In this document: positions 23,896-31,105 of the stretch, in pieces
Numbering within the stretch: the first letter of the stretch is position 1
How the letters are laid out: each line of letters opens with the position of its first letter
Assembly (NCBI GenBank): GCA_904501715.1
Contig: CAJGCD010000004.1
Span: 1 to 44,284 of the forward strand
Reading direction: 5' to 3'
DNA length: 44,284 nt
Source of the DNA: an uncultured Clostridia bacterium
GTDB lineage: Bacteria > Bacillota > Clostridia > Oscillospirales > CAG-272
Notes under the pieces: model-generated
Told to the model about the DNA's origin: nothing
The model's input: only the letters and a program-made list of their open reading frames with translations
Databases searched by the model: none
Made by a program: the position numbers and the translations under genes

Positions 23896-26724
23896 ATGGC
23901 AAGATCTATAACCATAAAGGGTGCGAGAGTTAATAATTTAAAAAATATAAGCCTTGAGATACCGAGAGATAAGCTGGTGGTGCTTACGGGACTTTCGGGT
24001 TCGGGCAAATCCTCTCTTGCTTTTGATACGATATACGCTGAGGGGCACAGACGCTTTGTAGAGTCACTTTCTTCATACGCCAGAATGTTCCTCGGTCAGA
24101 TGGATAAGCCCGACGTGGATATGATAGAGGGGCTTTCTCCCGCTATATCCATAGACCAGAAAACCACCTCTAAAAATCCACGCTCAACCGTGGGTACGGT
24201 TACGGAGATATATGACTATCTTCGCTTACTTTATGCCAGAGTGGGAGTACCCCATTGTCCGATATGCGGCAAAGAAATAAGACGCCAGACGGTGGACTCA
24301 ATTATCGAGAAAATTATGGAGCTGCCTATGGGAGAGCGCTTTATGGTACTTGCTCCCGTTGTAAGAGCACAGAAGGGTATGCACGAAAAGGTCTTTGCAA
24401 GCGCAAAGAAGAGCGGCTACGTCCGCGCACGAGTTGACGGAAGTGTTTATGACCTTTCGGAGGAGATAAAGCTCGATAAAAACAAGAAGCACGATATTGA
24501 GATAATAGTCGACAGACTCGTTATGAAGGAGGATATGCGTTCCCGCCTTGCGGATTCTGTGGAAAACGCTCTCAAGCTTGCGGACGGGCACCTACTTATA
24601 ATTACCGTTCCGCGCGAGGGAGAGGCTAAGGAGCTTGAGTTTTCACAGAGCTACGCTTGTGAAAAGCATAATATTTCTTTCGGAGAGCTTGAGCCCAGAA
24701 TGTTTTCCTTTAATAATCCCCAAGGCGCGTGTCCACACTGCGATGGACTTGGTGAAATGCGTCGTATAGCGGTAGACCGACTCATTCCCGACGGACGCCT
24801 GTCCTTACGTCAGGGAGCAATAGCGGTAAATGGATTTAAAACGCTTGAGGAGCAAAGCTGGAACGGACCGCTGTTTATGGCGGTGGGCGAGAAATACGGC
24901 TTTGACGTGGATACTCCCATCGAAAAATTTTCCGATGAAGCATATAACGTACTGCTTTACGGCTCGGGTGACACTATGTATGACATCGCTCGTTGGTTTG
25001 GCGGAGTTGAGCATCATCAAAGGACGCGTTTCGACGGATTAGTAAAAATGATAGAAAGCCGTATGGGTCAGAGAGGAACCGATGATTATTATGAGCAATT
25101 TATTGAAGAAGCTCCTTGCCCCGTATGCGACGGAAAACGTCTCTCTCCAAACTATCTGGCGGTTACCGTGGGGAACATCAATATTGATGATTTTTGCCGT
25201 ATGTCTGTGGAAACGGCTCTTGAGTTCATAGAAAAGCTTGAATTCAGCGAAAATGAAAAGATAATTTCGGCAGAAATAATAAAGGAGATAAGGGCAAGAC
25301 TTGGATTCCTTGCCAGCGTGGGACTTGAATATTTGACTCTCGCCCGTAAATCGGGTACACTTTCGGGTGGAGAGGCACAGAGGATACGACTTGCTACGCA
25401 AATAGGTTCTGCTCTCGTCGGAGTTCTTTATATTCTCGATGAGCCGAGCATCGGACTTCATCAAAGGGACAATTCGAAGCTTATTGAAACACTGAAAAAG
25501 CTTAGGGATATAGGAAATACAGTTATCGTCGTGGAGCACGACGAAGAAACTATGATGGCATCCGATTATCTGGTGGATATAGGTCCGGGAGCGGGAATAC
25601 ACGGAGGTACTGTGGTAGCTCAGGGAACACCCGAGGAGGTTATGAACAATCCCAAGTCAATTACGGGAGCGTACCTCGCAAGAAGGAAAAAAATATCAGT
25701 TCCCGACAGCAGAAGATGCGGTAACGGTGAGTATCTTACGGTGGTAGGCGCATATGAGCATAATCTCAAGCATATAGACGTAAGAATCCCGCTTGGTTGC
25801 TTTGTTTGCGTTACAGGTGTATCAGGTTCGGGCAAATCTTCCCTTGTTAACGGTATTATAAATCCTGTTCTATCCCGTGAGCTTAATCATGCTATACGTT
25901 CAGCAGGAAAGTATAAGCGTGTAGAGGGGATTTCAAATCTCGATAAGGTTATTGCTATTGACCAAAGTCCCATAGGAAGAACCCCCCGTTCAAATCCGGC
26001 TACCTATACGGGTTTGTTTACTGATATTCGCGACTTGTTCGCAAACACTGCGGATGCTAAGGCTAAGGGGTATAAATCAGGAAGATTTTCCTTTAATGTC
26101 CGAGGCGGACGATGTGAGGCATGCGAGGGAGACGGTGTAAAAAAGATAGAAATGCACTTTCTTCCCGACGTTTACGTTACTTGTGATGTATGTCGCGGGC
26201 ACAGATATAACAAAGATACCTTGGAAGTCAGATTTAAAGGCAAAAACATTGCTGACATACTGGAAATGACTGTAGAAGAAGCTTTGTATTTCTTCGACGG
26301 TATTCCAAAAATCAGAGCTAAGCTTCAAACGCTCTTTGACGTGGGTCTTGGGTATATAAAAATAGGTCAATCCTCCACAACGCTGTCGGGAGGAGAGGCT
26401 CAAAGAGTAAAACTTGCCACAGAGCTTTCTCGGCGAGGAACGGGAAGGACACTTTATATACTTGATGAGCCTACCACGGGACTTCATAGCGAGGATATAT
26501 CAAAGCTAATAAGCATATTGCAAAGACTTTGTGACGCGGGGAACACCTTACTTGTTATAGAGCACAATCTTGACGTTATCAAGACTGCGGACTATATTAT
26601 CGACCTTGGACCCGAGGGAGGAGACAGAGGCGGTACCATAGTGGCTGTGGGTACTCCCGAAGAGGTGGCAAAGAATAAAAATTCATATACGGGAGTATAT
26701 TTGAATAAAATTTTAACTCAATAA
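23896..26724 (+). CDS. uvrA: Excinuclease ABC subunit A
   Basis: The damage-recognising ATPase of nucleotide excision repair. The 942-residue protein has two ABC-type ATPase modules, with Walker A GLSGSGKSSLAFD near residue 31 and GVSGSGKSSLVNG near 640. Signatures are LSGGEAQRIRL and LSGGEAQRVKL, with Walker B YILDEPSIGLH and YILDEPTTGLH. Three CxxC pairs bind zinc: HCPICG, CPHCDGLG, and CEACEGDGVKK with CDVCRGHR. Length and order are standard. An AAAGGT site precedes the ATG at 23896, which directly follows the uvrB stop. Confidence 0.98.
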   Translation: MARSITIKGARVNNLKNISLEIPRDKLVVLTGLSGSGKSSLAFDTIYAEGHRRFVESLSSYARMFLGQMDKPDVDMIEGLSPAISIDQKTTSKNPRSTVGTVTEIYDYLRLLYARVGVPHCPICGKEIRRQTVDSIIEKIMELPMGERFMVLAPVVRAQKGMHEKVFASAKKSGYVRARVDGSVYDLSEEIKLDKNKKHDIEIIVDRLVMKEDMRSRLADSVENALKLADGHLLIITVPREGEAKELEFSQSYACEKHNISFGELEPRMFSFNNPQGACPHCDGLGEMRRIAVDRLIPDGRLSLRQGAIAVNGFKTLEEQSWNGPLFMAVGEKYGFDVDTPIEKFSDEAYNVLLYGSGDTMYDIARWFGGVEHHQRTRFDGLVKMIESRMGQRGTDDYYEQFIEEAPCPVCDGKRLSPNYLAVTVGNINIDDFCRMSVETALEFIEKLEFSENEKIISAEIIKEIRARLGFLASVGLEYLTLARKSGTLSGGEAQRIRLATQIGSALVGVLYILDEPSIGLHQRDNSKLIETLKKLRDIGNTVIVVEHDEETMMASDYLVDIGPGAGIHGGTVVAQGTPEEVMNNPKSITGAYLARRKKISVPDSRRCGNGEYLTVVGAYEHNLKHIDVRIPLGCFVCVTGVSGSGKSSLVNGIINPVLSRELNHAIRSAGKYKRVEGISNLDKVIAIDQSPIGRTPRSNPATYTGLFTDIRDLFANTADAKAKGYKSGRFSFNVRGGRCEACEGDGVKKIEMHFLPDVYVTCDVCRGHRYNKDTLEVRFKGKNIADILEMTVEEALYFFDGIPKIRAKLQTLFDVGLGYIKIGQSSTTLSGGEAQRVKLATELSRRGTGRTLYILDEPTTGLHSEDISKLISILQRLCDAGNTLLVIEHNLDVIKTADYIIDLGPEGGDRGGTIVAVGTPEEVAKNKNSYTGVYLNKILTQ

Positions 26725-26747
26725 CCGTAAAATAATTCGTTTTTGTC

Positions 26748-26776
26748 TTGACTTTTGCATAATTATTCGGTATAAT
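26748..26776 (+). promoter_or_regulatory. Sigma-A promoter of the amino acid importer operon
   Basis: TTGACT, a 17-nt spacer and TATAAT, followed by TGGAGGAA and the ATG at 26817. Confidence 0.8.
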
Positions 26777-26816
26777 GTTCTTGTATTTTATAAAATATCA
26801 TTTGGAGGAAAACAAA

Positions 26817-27644
26817 ATGAAAAAAATTATTTCTTTAGCGCTTGTATCAATTATATTGCTTTGCTCATGCTTTGGTTTTTCGTCTTGCGGACAGGAAACA
26901 TTGGTAGTTTATACCGAGGCGGGATTTGCACCGTTTGAATATGTTTCGGACGGAAAAATCGTAGGTGTAGACGTTGATATTATGAATCTCGTAGGCGAGA
27001 AGCTTGGAAAAAAAGTCGTTTTTGAAAACGTAGCATTTGATACTATCGTTGACAGTGTTTCTGCCGGAGAGCTTACCAATGTTGGAGCAGCAGGTATATC
27101 TGTTACCCCTGAAAGAAAAGAAAAGGTTGATTTTTCCAACGAATATTATACTGCGGAGCTTTATGTTATTTACAAAGCTACTGATGCATCCAAATATGAA
27201 AGCACTACTACAGATAATGTGACAGGTGTATATTGGGATTCCTTGGCGGGTAAAAATATTTCTGTTCAGAACGGAACGACCGCAGATTTGTTCCTTGGCG
27301 ATGAGCTTGCAGAGGGGGGAACCCTTTATGGAACCGAAGCTAAAAAGACCGGATTTTCCGCACTTGCTTCCGCTGTCGCAGATATCGGTCTCAATGTAGA
27401 TGTTCTTATCATAGACGAACTCCCTGCTAAAAAGCTCATAGAAGGAAAGAGCGATTTTAAGTGTGCTCCGTTGTATTATAAGGGCGCTGAGGGCGAGGCT
27501 GATGAGGCTGCAGTTGACACATATGCAATTTGTGTTACAAAGGGACAGTCAGAACTTTTGAAGGCTATCAATGAAGTACTTGCCGAGCTTGGCGAGAAAG
27601 GTGTTCAGGATCTTGTTAATAAGCACCTTGGTATTGCAGACTGA
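26817..27644 (+). CDS. Polar amino acid ABC importer, substrate-binding lipoprotein
   Basis: The extracellular receptor of an amino acid ABC importer, 275 residues. The N-terminus is a lipoprotein signal (MKKIISLALVSIILLCSCFG) with the lipobox FSSC. The mature part has the SBP-family-3 pattern: YTEAGFAPFEYV, GVDVDIMNLVGEKLGKKV, VSAGELTNVGAAGISVTPER, VDFSNEYYTAE and, later, ISVQNGTTADLFL. The family binds polar amino acids such as Gln, His, Arg or Cys; the ligand is not determined. I chose the ATG at 26817 because TGGAGGAA lies 7 nt upstream and the sequence begins with the basic signal-peptide residues; an upstream in-frame start would sit in the promoter. Confidence 0.93.
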   Translation: MKKIISLALVSIILLCSCFGFSSCGQETLVVYTEAGFAPFEYVSDGKIVGVDVDIMNLVGEKLGKKVVFENVAFDTIVDSVSAGELTNVGAAGISVTPERKEKVDFSNEYYTAELYVIYKATDASKYESTTTDNVTGVYWDSLAGKNISVQNGTTADLFLGDELAEGGTLYGTEAKKTGFSALASAVADIGLNVDVLIIDELPAKKLIEGKSDFKCAPLYYKGAEGEADEAAVDTYAICVTKGQSELLKAINEVLAELGEKGVQDLVNKHLGIAD

Positions 27645-27657
27645 TAATATTTTTCTC

Positions 27658-27685
27658 AAATAGGAAGGCTCATGCCTTCCTATTT
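27658..27685 (+). promoter_or_regulatory. Intercistronic stem-loop between binding protein and permease
   Basis: A perfect 12-bp stem, AAATAGGAAGGC with GCCTTCCTATTT, around a TCAT loop. It has no strong T run on its 3' side (TTTGGC), so it is more likely an mRNA 3'-end stabiliser or partial attenuator that keeps binding-protein mRNA in excess over the permease. Confidence 0.8.
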
Positions 27686-27704
27686 GGCAGTATATGGAGT
27701 ACAT

Positions 27705-28406
27705 ATGTTATTTAACGATATTATAACGATTTTAACTAATAAAGAGTTAGTAGGCTATATATTTGAGGGACTAATAAATACTCTGATAATAACTGTAATA
27801 GCGGCTCTGATAGGATTATTTCTTGGGTTTGTTGTAGCTATAGTAAAGATATCTGCAGAAGAAAACAAGTATATGAAGATCCCCTCGATAATTTGTAATA
27901 TTTATACTACGGTTTTTAGAGGAACGCCGGTGGCATTACAGCTTTTTATAATGATTTTTGCGGTGTTTGCTATACCGGGATTTAAGCCGTATGCAGCTAT
28001 TTTGACATTTGGTATAAATTCCGGAGCATATGTTTCCGAGAGCATAAGGGCGGGTATAGCTTCTGTTGATAAAGGACAGATGGAAGCCGGTCGCGCGGTT
28101 GGTTTGTCTTGGAATACAACGATGATAAGAATTATTATGCCGCAAGCAATAAAAAATATTATTCCGGCAATCGGTAATGAAATTATCGCTCTTTTAAAGG
28201 AAACTTCCATAATAAGTATGGTTGGTGCAACGGTTGGAACTCTTACTTTTGATTTGAACGCTGCTTCAAATACCATTTATCGCCAGATTCCAAATTTTTT
28301 GGCAAGTGGATTGATAGTAGGATGTTTTTATCTTGCGATAGTTTACTTTTTGACTTTTGTTATCAAATGCATTGAAAGGAGATTGCGCGCAAGTGATAAG
28401 CGTTAA
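27705..28406 (+). CDS. Polar amino acid ABC importer, permease
   Basis: A 233-residue membrane component with about five helices and the family-specific coupling segment EAGRAVGLSWNTTMIRIIMP (the EAA loop), preceded by FRGTPVALQLFI and SGAYVSESIRAGI, which are hallmarks of HisMQ/GlnP-type permeases. I chose the ATG at 27705 because TGGAG lies 6 nt upstream; the earlier in-frame ATG at 27672 is inside the stem-loop and has no ribosome binding site. The 3' end overlaps the ATPase gene by 14 nt. Confidence 0.92.
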   Translation: MLFNDIITILTNKELVGYIFEGLINTLIITVIAALIGLFLGFVVAIVKISAEENKYMKIPSIICNIYTTVFRGTPVALQLFIMIFAVFAIPGFKPYAAILTFGINSGAYVSESIRAGIASVDKGQMEAGRAVGLSWNTTMIRIIMPQAIKNIIPAIGNEIIALLKETSIISMVGATVGTLTFDLNAASNTIYRQIPNFLASGLIVGCFYLAIVYFLTFVIKCIERRLRASDKR

Positions 28407-29301
28407 AAATGTTTATAAGAATTTTGGCAAAAAGGGCGAAATAAAGGTGCTTGCCGGAACCTCTTGTGAGATAAAAAAGGGAGAAAAGGTGGTAATTCTG
28501 GGACCGTCCGGTAGCGGAAAGAGCACATTGCTCCGTTGCATGAATCTGCTTGAGGAGCCTACTTATGGTGAGATATGGATGGAAGATAAGCTTCTTACTC
28601 CTGTCGACCCTTATTTACATTACGACGTTATTGAGGCGTCAAACACCTTTAAAGCATTGTTGAAAAATAATGAAACGGCAAAAAGAGAAGATATTATTTT
28701 AGAAATAAAGCAAAAAGACCTTCTTACAAATCATGAGGGACGTGAATTTAGAAAGCAGCTAAAAAAGATTGAAGAGCAGTATAGAATTGATATAAATCTT
28801 GCTCGTCAGAATATGGGAATGGTTTTTCAGCATTTCAATCTTTTTAATAATTTAACAGTTATTCAAAACCTGATGTTAGCGCCCGTTCAGTTAAAGATTA
28901 TGAGTAAGGATGAGGCTAAAAGTAAAGCAATGGATCTTCTTCGCCGCATAGGTCTTGAGGACAAGGCTGACGTTTATCCCTCCACACTTTCGGGTGGACA
29001 AAAGCAAAGAATAGCTATTGTAAGAGCATTGGCTATGAATCCTAAGGTAATGCTATTTGATGAGCCTACATCTGCCCTTGACCCCGAAATGGTAGGAGAG
29101 GTTCTTGACCTTATGAAAGAACTTGCAAATGAGGGAATGACTATGGTAGTTGTTACCCACGAAATGGGATTTGCCAAAGAGGTGGCAGATAGGATACTTT
29201 TCATGGCTGACGGAGTCATTGCAGAGGAAGCGGCGCCTGAGGAATTCTTTAATAACCCCAAGAACCCAAGATTGCAGCAATTTTTGCAAAAAGTTCTATA
29301 A
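28393..29301 (+). CDS. Polar amino acid ABC importer, ATPase with extra segment
   Basis: The ATPase subunit, 302 residues, against about 240-250 usual for GlnQ/HisP. Walker A is GPSGSGKST near residue 37, Q-loop GMVFQHFNLFNN, signature LSGGQKQR, Walker B VMLFDEPTSALDPEM and H-loop VTHEM. The excess lies between Walker A and the Q-loop, where about 55 residues rich in Lys, Glu and Leu (DLLTNHEGREFRKQLKKIEE) are inserted in the antiparallel beta region. All catalytic motifs are intact. I chose GTG at 28393 (MISVKNVYKNFG), 10 nt after AAAGGAGA; earlier in-frame starts lie inside the permease gene and add unrelated residues. Confidence 0.92.
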   Translation: MISVKNVYKNFGKKGEIKVLAGTSCEIKKGEKVVILGPSGSGKSTLLRCMNLLEEPTYGEIWMEDKLLTPVDPYLHYDVIEASNTFKALLKNNETAKREDIILEIKQKDLLTNHEGREFRKQLKKIEEQYRIDINLARQNMGMVFQHFNLFNNLTVIQNLMLAPVQLKIMSKDEAKSKAMDLLRRIGLEDKADVYPSTLSGGQKQRIAIVRALAMNPKVMLFDEPTSALDPEMVGEVLDLMKELANEGMTMVVVTHEMGFAKEVADRILFMADGVIAEEAAPEEFFNNPKNPRLQQFLQKVL

Positions 29302-29302
29302 C

Positions 29303-29340
29303 AAAAAAATCACCGCAGACATTCTGCGGTGATTTTTTTT
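29303..29340 (+). terminator. Bidirectional terminator between importer ATPase and yajC
   Basis: AAAAAAATCACCGCAGA pairs with TCTGCGGTGATTTTTTT around a 3-nt loop, with T runs on both strands. It separates two convergent genes only 42 nt apart. Confidence 0.95.
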
Positions 29341-29343
29341 GCT

Positions 29344-29664
29344 TTAATCCTGAGCGTCCTCAGCGTGTACGTCAACATTGCGTACAGCAGTCTTGAGAAT
29401 TCTTATCTTTGTGCGGTCGTGCCCGGTTTCTATCATAACGGTTTCATCCTTTATGCTGATTATCTTTCCGATAATTCCGCCGATGGTTGTTATTTCGTCA
29501 CCTACCTTAAGATTGTTTCTCATCTCGTTGGTTTCACGTTCCTGCTTCTTCTGGGGTCTTATCATAAAGAAGTAGAGAACTACGAACATTACTACTATAA
29601 GTATTAATGAAATCCAACTTGAGCCACCTGCCGCCGCAGCTGCACATCCAAACATATTACCCAT
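29344..29664 (-). CDS. yajC: Preprotein translocase accessory subunit YajC
   Basis: A 106-residue single-pass membrane protein associated with the Sec translocon (SecDF-YajC). It has a short Ala/Gly-rich N-terminus, one membrane segment at residues about 16-34 (SLILIVVMFVVLYFFMIRP), the family mark RPQKKQERE just after it, and a cytoplasmic domain with LKVGDEITTIGGIIGKI. Length and motifs are typical. It stands alone, without secD/secF or tgt beside it. An AAAGGAG site and a promoter at 29699-29727 precede it. Confidence 0.95.
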   Translation of the reverse strand: MGNMFGCAAAAAGGSSWISLILIVVMFVVLYFFMIRPQKKQERETNEMRNNLKVGDEITTIGGIIGKIISIKDETVMIETGHDRTKIRILKTAVRNVDVHAEDAQD

Positions 29665-29698
29665 TAATAAATACTCCTTTGTAAAAATTATCTATATT

Positions 29699-29727
29699 AT
29701 ATTACCACATTTTTTCGATAAATTCAA
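29699..29727 (-). promoter_or_regulatory. Promoter of yajC
   Basis: On the minus strand: TTGAAT, a 17-nt spacer and TAATAT; a TATAAT 3 nt further downstream is an alternative -10 with a 20-nt spacer. Confidence 0.5.
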
Positions 29728-29815
29728 TAGATAAGAATAAAAAATATTTTTTTATTTATAATATTAATATTTTTACCCATAAACTGCCATAATTATGAAA
29801 AATGACGTAAAACTG

Positions 29816-29844
29816 TTGAAATCAGGGAATAATTGTGATATAAT
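29816..29844 (+). promoter_or_regulatory. Sigma-A promoter of the rimM/trmD run
   Basis: TTGAAA, a 17-nt spacer and TATAAT. Transcription should begin near 29851, which rules against the ATG at 29853 as the normal rimM start. Confidence 0.75.
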
Positions 29845-29879
29845 AACTGTGTATGAATTTTGAATTTATGGGGTATCGG

Positions 29880-30389
29880 ATGATTAACGACATATATATC
29901 GAATGCGGCAAAATCATAAACACTCACGGCTGTAAAGGAGCAGTAAAGGCTGAATCGTGGTGCAACAGTGAAGATGAACTTGCTAGCTTGAAGAGAATAT
30001 TTTTAAAAAACGGAACTTGCTTTAATCAATTTAATGTGAAGAAAGCATCTGTATTTAAACAATTTGTTATTTTTGAGTTGGATACAGTTGATGATATGGA
30101 CAAGGCGATGCTTCTTAAAGGTAATGTTATTTATGCTGCGAGAGAAGATTTTAAGCTTGATGAGGGTGAATTCTTTATTGCCGATATGATTGGTCTTTCG
30201 GTGATTGATGACGAAAACGGAAAAATCTACGGTACTCTCAAAGAGATAATAAATCGTGGTGCTTCGGATATATATGTTGTACTCACGGATAGCGGAGAAC
30301 GGATGATACCTGCGGTAGATGAATTCATTATCCGTGTAGATATAAACAGTGGTATATATATACGACCCATAGAAGGTATGTTTGATTAA
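29880..30389 (+). CDS. rimM: Ribosome maturation factor RimM
   Basis: Assists maturation of the 30S head. The 169-residue protein begins INDIYIECGKIINTHGCKGA, matching the family start (GKIxxxHGxxG), and ends with the PRC-barrel region (GEFFIADMIGLSVIDDENG, GERMIPAVDEFI). I chose the ATG at 29880, preceded by GGGG-TATCGG; the ATG at 29853 would be almost leaderless and adds nine residues not typical of the family. In many Firmicutes rimM and trmD lie between rpsP and rplS; here rimM starts its own transcript and rplS is absent downstream. Confidence 0.95.
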   Translation: MINDIYIECGKIINTHGCKGAVKAESWCNSEDELASLKRIFLKNGTCFNQFNVKKASVFKQFVIFELDTVDDMDKAMLLKGNVIYAAREDFKLDEGEFFIADMIGLSVIDDENGKIYGTLKEIINRGASDIYVVLTDSGERMIPAVDEFIIRVDINSGIYIRPIEGMFD

Positions 30390-30398
30390 GGGGGACTC

Positions 30399-31103
30399 AT
30401 GAGATTTGATATCATGACACTCTTTCCCGAGCTTGTAAAGACGGTATTGGGAGAAAGTATAATCGGTCGGGCGCAAAAAAACGGCTTTGTAGAGATTAAC
30501 TGTTATAATATAAGAGATTTTTCGAAGGATAAGCACAGACGTGTGGACGATACTCCCTATGGCGGCGGCAAGGGAATGCTTATGATGGCTCCGCCAATAT
30601 ATGATTGCTTTGAACATATAATGGCGCAAAAGGCGGACAAGGAAAAAAGTACTCGCGTGGTATTTATGTCCCCCTCGGGTAGCTTATTCAACCAAAAGAA
30701 GGCTGAGGAGCTGGCAAAATATGACCATATAGTAGTCCTGTGCGGTCATTACGAAGGGGTGGACAGGCGTATAATTGATGAAATTGTGGATGAGGAAATT
30801 TCCATTGGAGATTATGTCCTGACCGGTGGAGAAATACCTGCCTGCATACTTATAGACTGCGTTTCAAGATTAGTTGACGGAGTACTTTCTGACCCCGAGT
30901 GCTATGAAAATGAAAGCATTTCAAGCGGATACATTGAATATCCTCAATATACTCGTCCATATGAATTTCACGGCGTTAAGGTTCCTGACGTGTTGATTTC
31001 AGGGCATCACGGCAATATCGATAAATGGAGAAAAGAGCAATCTAAGATGTTGACCGAAGAAAAACGTCCGGATATTTTAGAGAAATATAAAAAGGAGGAA
31101 TAA
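30399..31103 (+). CDS. trmD: tRNA (guanine37-N1)-methyltransferase
   Basis: Makes m1G37 in tRNAs with G36, preventing frameshifts. The 234-residue SPOUT methyltransferase begins MRFDIMTLFPELVK, has RRVDDTPYGGGKGMLMM, the deep-knot SAM site LCGHYEGVDRRI and YVLTGGEIPACI, and ends typically. It follows rimM after 9 nt with a GGGGG site, and the ligase-like gene begins 2 nt after its stop. Confidence 0.97.
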   Translation: MRFDIMTLFPELVKTVLGESIIGRAQKNGFVEINCYNIRDFSKDKHRRVDDTPYGGGKGMLMMAPPIYDCFEHIMAQKADKEKSTRVVFMSPSGSLFNQKKAEELAKYDHIVVLCGHYEGVDRRIIDEIVDEEISIGDYVLTGGEIPACILIDCVSRLVDGVLSDPECYENESISSGYIEYPQYTRPYEFHGVKVPDVLISGHHGNIDKWRKEQSKMLTEEKRPDILEKYKKEE

Positions 31104-31105
31104 TC

